From assembly GCF_014649775.1 (NCBI RefSeq), contig NZ_BMTR01000001.1:496001-560000 (forward strand): DNA of 64,000 bases. The letters are read 5' to 3'. The position numbers and the translations under genes were made by a program. The notes beneath the pieces were generated by a model. That model was given only the letters and a program-made list of their open reading frames with translations, did no database searches and was not told the DNA's origin. The stretch comes from Streptomyces longisporoflavus. GTDB taxonomy: Bacteria > Actinomycetota > Actinomycetes > Streptomycetales > Streptomycetaceae. Shown here in pieces: positions 62,056 through 64,000 of the stretch (position 1 is its first letter; each line of letters begins with the position of its first letter).

Positions 62056-63030
62056 TCAGGACGAGTCCGCGTATCGGGCGGCGATCAGGACGGCGCGCTC
62101 ATGCAGGGAAGTGCGCAGCGACTGCGGGGACAGGGCTTCCGCGTCCGTGCCGAGCTGCCACAGCGCCCATTCGGCATGCCGGGAATCCTGGAAGGTCACC
62201 TCGAGCCGCAGCCAGCCGTCGGCTTCAGGCTCCTGCGCGCGCACGGCCAGCGCCGTGGCCAGCAGCTCTTCCCGCCGTACCGGGTTCATCCGTACCCGCA
62301 CGGTGAGGTGATCGCCGCCGGAGAGGAACCGCGCGGAGCGTTCCCGCCAGATCCGGTCCAGGTCGACCCGGCTGGGGCGCTGCGCCGTTTCGGGGAGTTC
62401 CTCGGCGGCCAGCACCCGCGACAGCCGGTAGGTGCGGTCCTCGCCGGCCCGGGTGGCCAGCAAGTAGGCCCGGTCTCGTACGGTGACCAGGCCGATGGGG
62501 TCCACCGTGCGCCACTGCGGTTGCCGGCCCGTGGCCGCGTAGTGGATGCGCAGCTTGTGCCCGGCGAGCACCGCGCGCCTGACCTCGACCATCGTGGCGC
62601 CGGGTATGTCCTCCGTGGCCCGTCGGCGTGAGAGCAGGTCGCTCTCCGGATCGACCAGGAATCGCTGGGCCGCGTCGCTCGCGCTGGCCCGGTGGCTCTC
62701 GGGCAGCGCGTCGACCACCTTCCGCATGGCCGCCGCGAGCGCCGAGCCGAGGCCGAAAACCTGCTCGCCGCGACCCGATCCGGCGGTCAGCAACGCGAGG
62801 GCCTCGTCGTGGTTCAGTCCGGTCAGCTCGGTCCGGAAGCCCGGCAACAACGCGAACCCGCCGTGCCTGCCGCGTTCGGCGTAGACCGGGACGCCCGATG
62901 CGGACAGCGCTTCGATGTCGCGCAGCACGGTGCGGGTGGATACCCCCAGCTCGCGGGCCAGTGTGTCCGCGGTCAGGCGACCGCGCTGGCGCAGCAGGAG
63001 GACCAGTGAGACCAGCCGGTCGGCACGCAT
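62056..63030 (-). CDS. WYL-domain transcriptional regulator
   Basis: 324-aa DeoR/HTH_11-type regulator. The winged HTH is at residues 5-55 (LLRQRGRLTADTLARELGVS, TVLRDIEAL). The WYL domain is at about 135-215, where the sequence reads RTVDPIGLVTVRDRAYLLAT, and a C-terminal WCX extension follows. It is divergent from the RidA gene, which it may control. Confidence 0.88.
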   Translation of the reverse strand: MRADRLVSLVLLLRQRGRLTADTLARELGVSTRTVLRDIEALSASGVPVYAERGRHGGFALLPGFRTELTGLNHDEALALLTAGSGRGEQVFGLGSALAAAMRKVVDALPESHRASASDAAQRFLVDPESDLLSRRRATEDIPGATMVEVRRAVLAGHKLRIHYAATGRQPQWRTVDPIGLVTVRDRAYLLATRAGEDRTYRLSRVLAAEELPETAQRPSRVDLDRIWRERSARFLSGGDHLTVRVRMNPVRREELLATALAVRAQEPEADGWLRLEVTFQDSRHAEWALWQLGTDAEALSPQSLRTSLHERAVLIAARYADSS

Positions 63031-63160
63031 GCGAAAACCCTAGAGGAATACATGACCGAGGGTGTCGTGATTTGTTGGGAGGCTCGTTGCGGCGACGTCA
63101 GGCATGACGGCTACCTGGCCGATGGACGTACGTAATCCCGGCAAACCCAATGGAGTTGAT

Positions 63161-63562
63161 GTGGCAGTGGAGCGAACGACGGTCAACCCGGTGACCTGGT
63201 CGAAGGAGTTGGGATTCAACCAGGGTGAGGTGGTCTCCGGGCATACGCGGACCCTGTACATCTCGGGGCAGACGGCGATGGACGGTGACGGCAAGCCGCA
63301 GCATGACGGTGACATGGGGGCGCAGCTGGCGCTGAGCGTCGACAACCTGGAGGCCGTACTCGGCGAGGCCGGCATGTCGCTCGCCGATCTCGTACGGCTC
63401 AACGTCTACACGACCGACGTCGACCTGCTCTTCCAGCACTACGGCGTGCTGGCGGCGCGATTGGCTGCCGCCGGGGTGGCACCGACCTCCACGATGCTCG
63501 GGGTGGCACGACTGGCGATTCCGGGCCAGCTGGTCGAGCTCGACGGGACCGCTGTCGCATGA
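63161..63562 (+). CDS. RidA-family protein
   Basis: 133-aa protein of the RidA/YjgF family, which hydrolyses reactive enamine/imine intermediates. The sequence has TLYISGQTAMDGDGKPQ, LRNL-like SVDNLEAVLGEAGMSLADLV and NVYTTDVDLL. The usual C-terminal catalytic Arg is not obvious: the region reads TSTMLGVARLAIPGQLVELDG, with Arg in VARL. The GTG start (VAVERTT) with GGAG upstream was chosen and gives the normal family length. A start 57 bp earlier is less likely. Confidence 0.85.
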   Translation: MAVERTTVNPVTWSKELGFNQGEVVSGHTRTLYISGQTAMDGDGKPQHDGDMGAQLALSVDNLEAVLGEAGMSLADLVRLNVYTTDVDLLFQHYGVLAARLAAAGVAPTSTMLGVARLAIPGQLVELDGTAVA

Positions 63563-63568
63563 CGTGAC

Positions 63569-63617
63569 CTCGTCCTCGCGCGGGCGAGAGTCCGCCCTCG
63601 GTGCGCGCGAGGACGAG
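63569..63617 (+). terminator. Terminator hairpin after the RidA gene
   Basis: CTCGTCCTCGCGCG (63569-63582) and CGCGCGAGGACGAG (63604-63617) form a perfect 14-bp stem. Confidence 0.75.
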
Positions 63618-63777
63618 GACCGCTCATGTCCTGACCACATAGGTCCGTCGGGCCGCTGACCGCGATGGTTGGATGTGCTGTACCGATGGGGGCGCCGAGC
63701 GGGCCGGTCGGCGCGCCGGGCGATTGCAGCGCCGAAGGGCCGGGCCGCATGGCGTCCGAGTGCAGACGGGAGCTCTT

Positions 63778-64000
63778 GTGACCGAACAGTCCGAACGGCC
63801 CGAACAATCCGAACAGTCCGTGCGGCCTGAGCGGTCCGAGCGGTCTGAGCGGCCCGAGGGGGAAGTCTCGTCCATCCCCATGACCGCCGAGGAGATCGAG
63901 GCAGCCCACGTGGTCGCGCCGCCCAAGCTCAACGGCCCGGTCACGCTGCGGGAGTACGACCCGCGGTGGCCCGGGGTCTTCGAGCGAGAGGCCGCCCGGA
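63778..64000 (+). CDS. GrpB/UPF0157-family protein, N-terminal part
   Basis: The first 74 codons of a gene that runs off the window. A GTG with GGGAG upstream begins a Ser/Glu/Arg/Pro repeat-like stretch (SERPEQSEQSVRPERSERSE) of about 30 residues. The segment VTLREYDPRWPGVFEREAA follows, the start of the GrpB nucleotidyltransferase-like domain. The charged repeat extension is unusual for the family. Confidence 0.75.
   Translation, partial: MTEQSERPEQSEQSVRPERSERSERPEGEVSSIPMTAEEIEAAHVVAPPKLNGPVTLREYDPRWPGVFEREAAR

Overview
The window is high-GC actinobacterial DNA and almost certainly a Streptomyces chromosome. The signs are very high G+C, densely packed genes coupled by ATGA/GTGA overlaps, a chaplin gene, a CUT1 sugar importer without its own ATPase, a light-regulated crt carotenoid cluster with litR/litS, and a six-Mce mce operon. 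I see no tRNA, rRNA, CRISPR array, insertion sequence or phage gene.

Layout. 1-4741: sugar ABC importer (partial binding protein, two permeases), ROK regulator and Gfo/Idh/MocA oxidoreductase. 5376-10505: a candidate RiPP (ribosomally made, modified peptide) locus. A promoter with 11-bp TTGAC repeats precedes a 50-aa peptide carrying three GCIS units at a 9-residue period. A strong hairpin follows, then a PaaK/LuxE-like adenylating enzyme, a small GRDP-like protein, an MFS exporter and a Baeyer-Villiger-type monooxygenase. 10728-21648: carotenoid cluster crtE-crtI-crtB-Rieske facing crtU-crtY-FAD oxidoreductase-litR, with divergent litS. 21850-25809: MscS channel, beta-propeller-like protein and PucR/CdaR-type regulator.

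26389-49666: a large cell-envelope block. Its core is an mce lipid-transport operon: ATPase, two YrbE permeases, MceA-F, four Mce-associated proteins in two pairs, and a lipoprotein. A DUF5819/HTTM pair resembling SdpA/SdpB and a methyltransferase follow. Five secreted proteins sharing one N-terminal domain (I believe DUF6801) bracket the block. They differ at the C-terminus: a second beta domain, an LAATG sortase signal, or a WxL-like domain partnered by a DUF916-like protein. Three of these genes share a recognisable promoter.

50320-64000: glycosyltransferase, secreted lipase, lytic transglycosylase, quinone-oxidoreductase-like ADH, BASS transporter, secreted SH3 protein, YeeE/YedE transporter, chaplin, APH-family kinase, D,D-carboxypeptidase, WYL regulator, RidA protein and the start of a GrpB protein.

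The two parts I consider most likely to be undescribed are the GCIS-repeat RiPP locus and the modular DUF6801/WxL-like/mce envelope system. All family assignments come from reading motifs, not from database searches.
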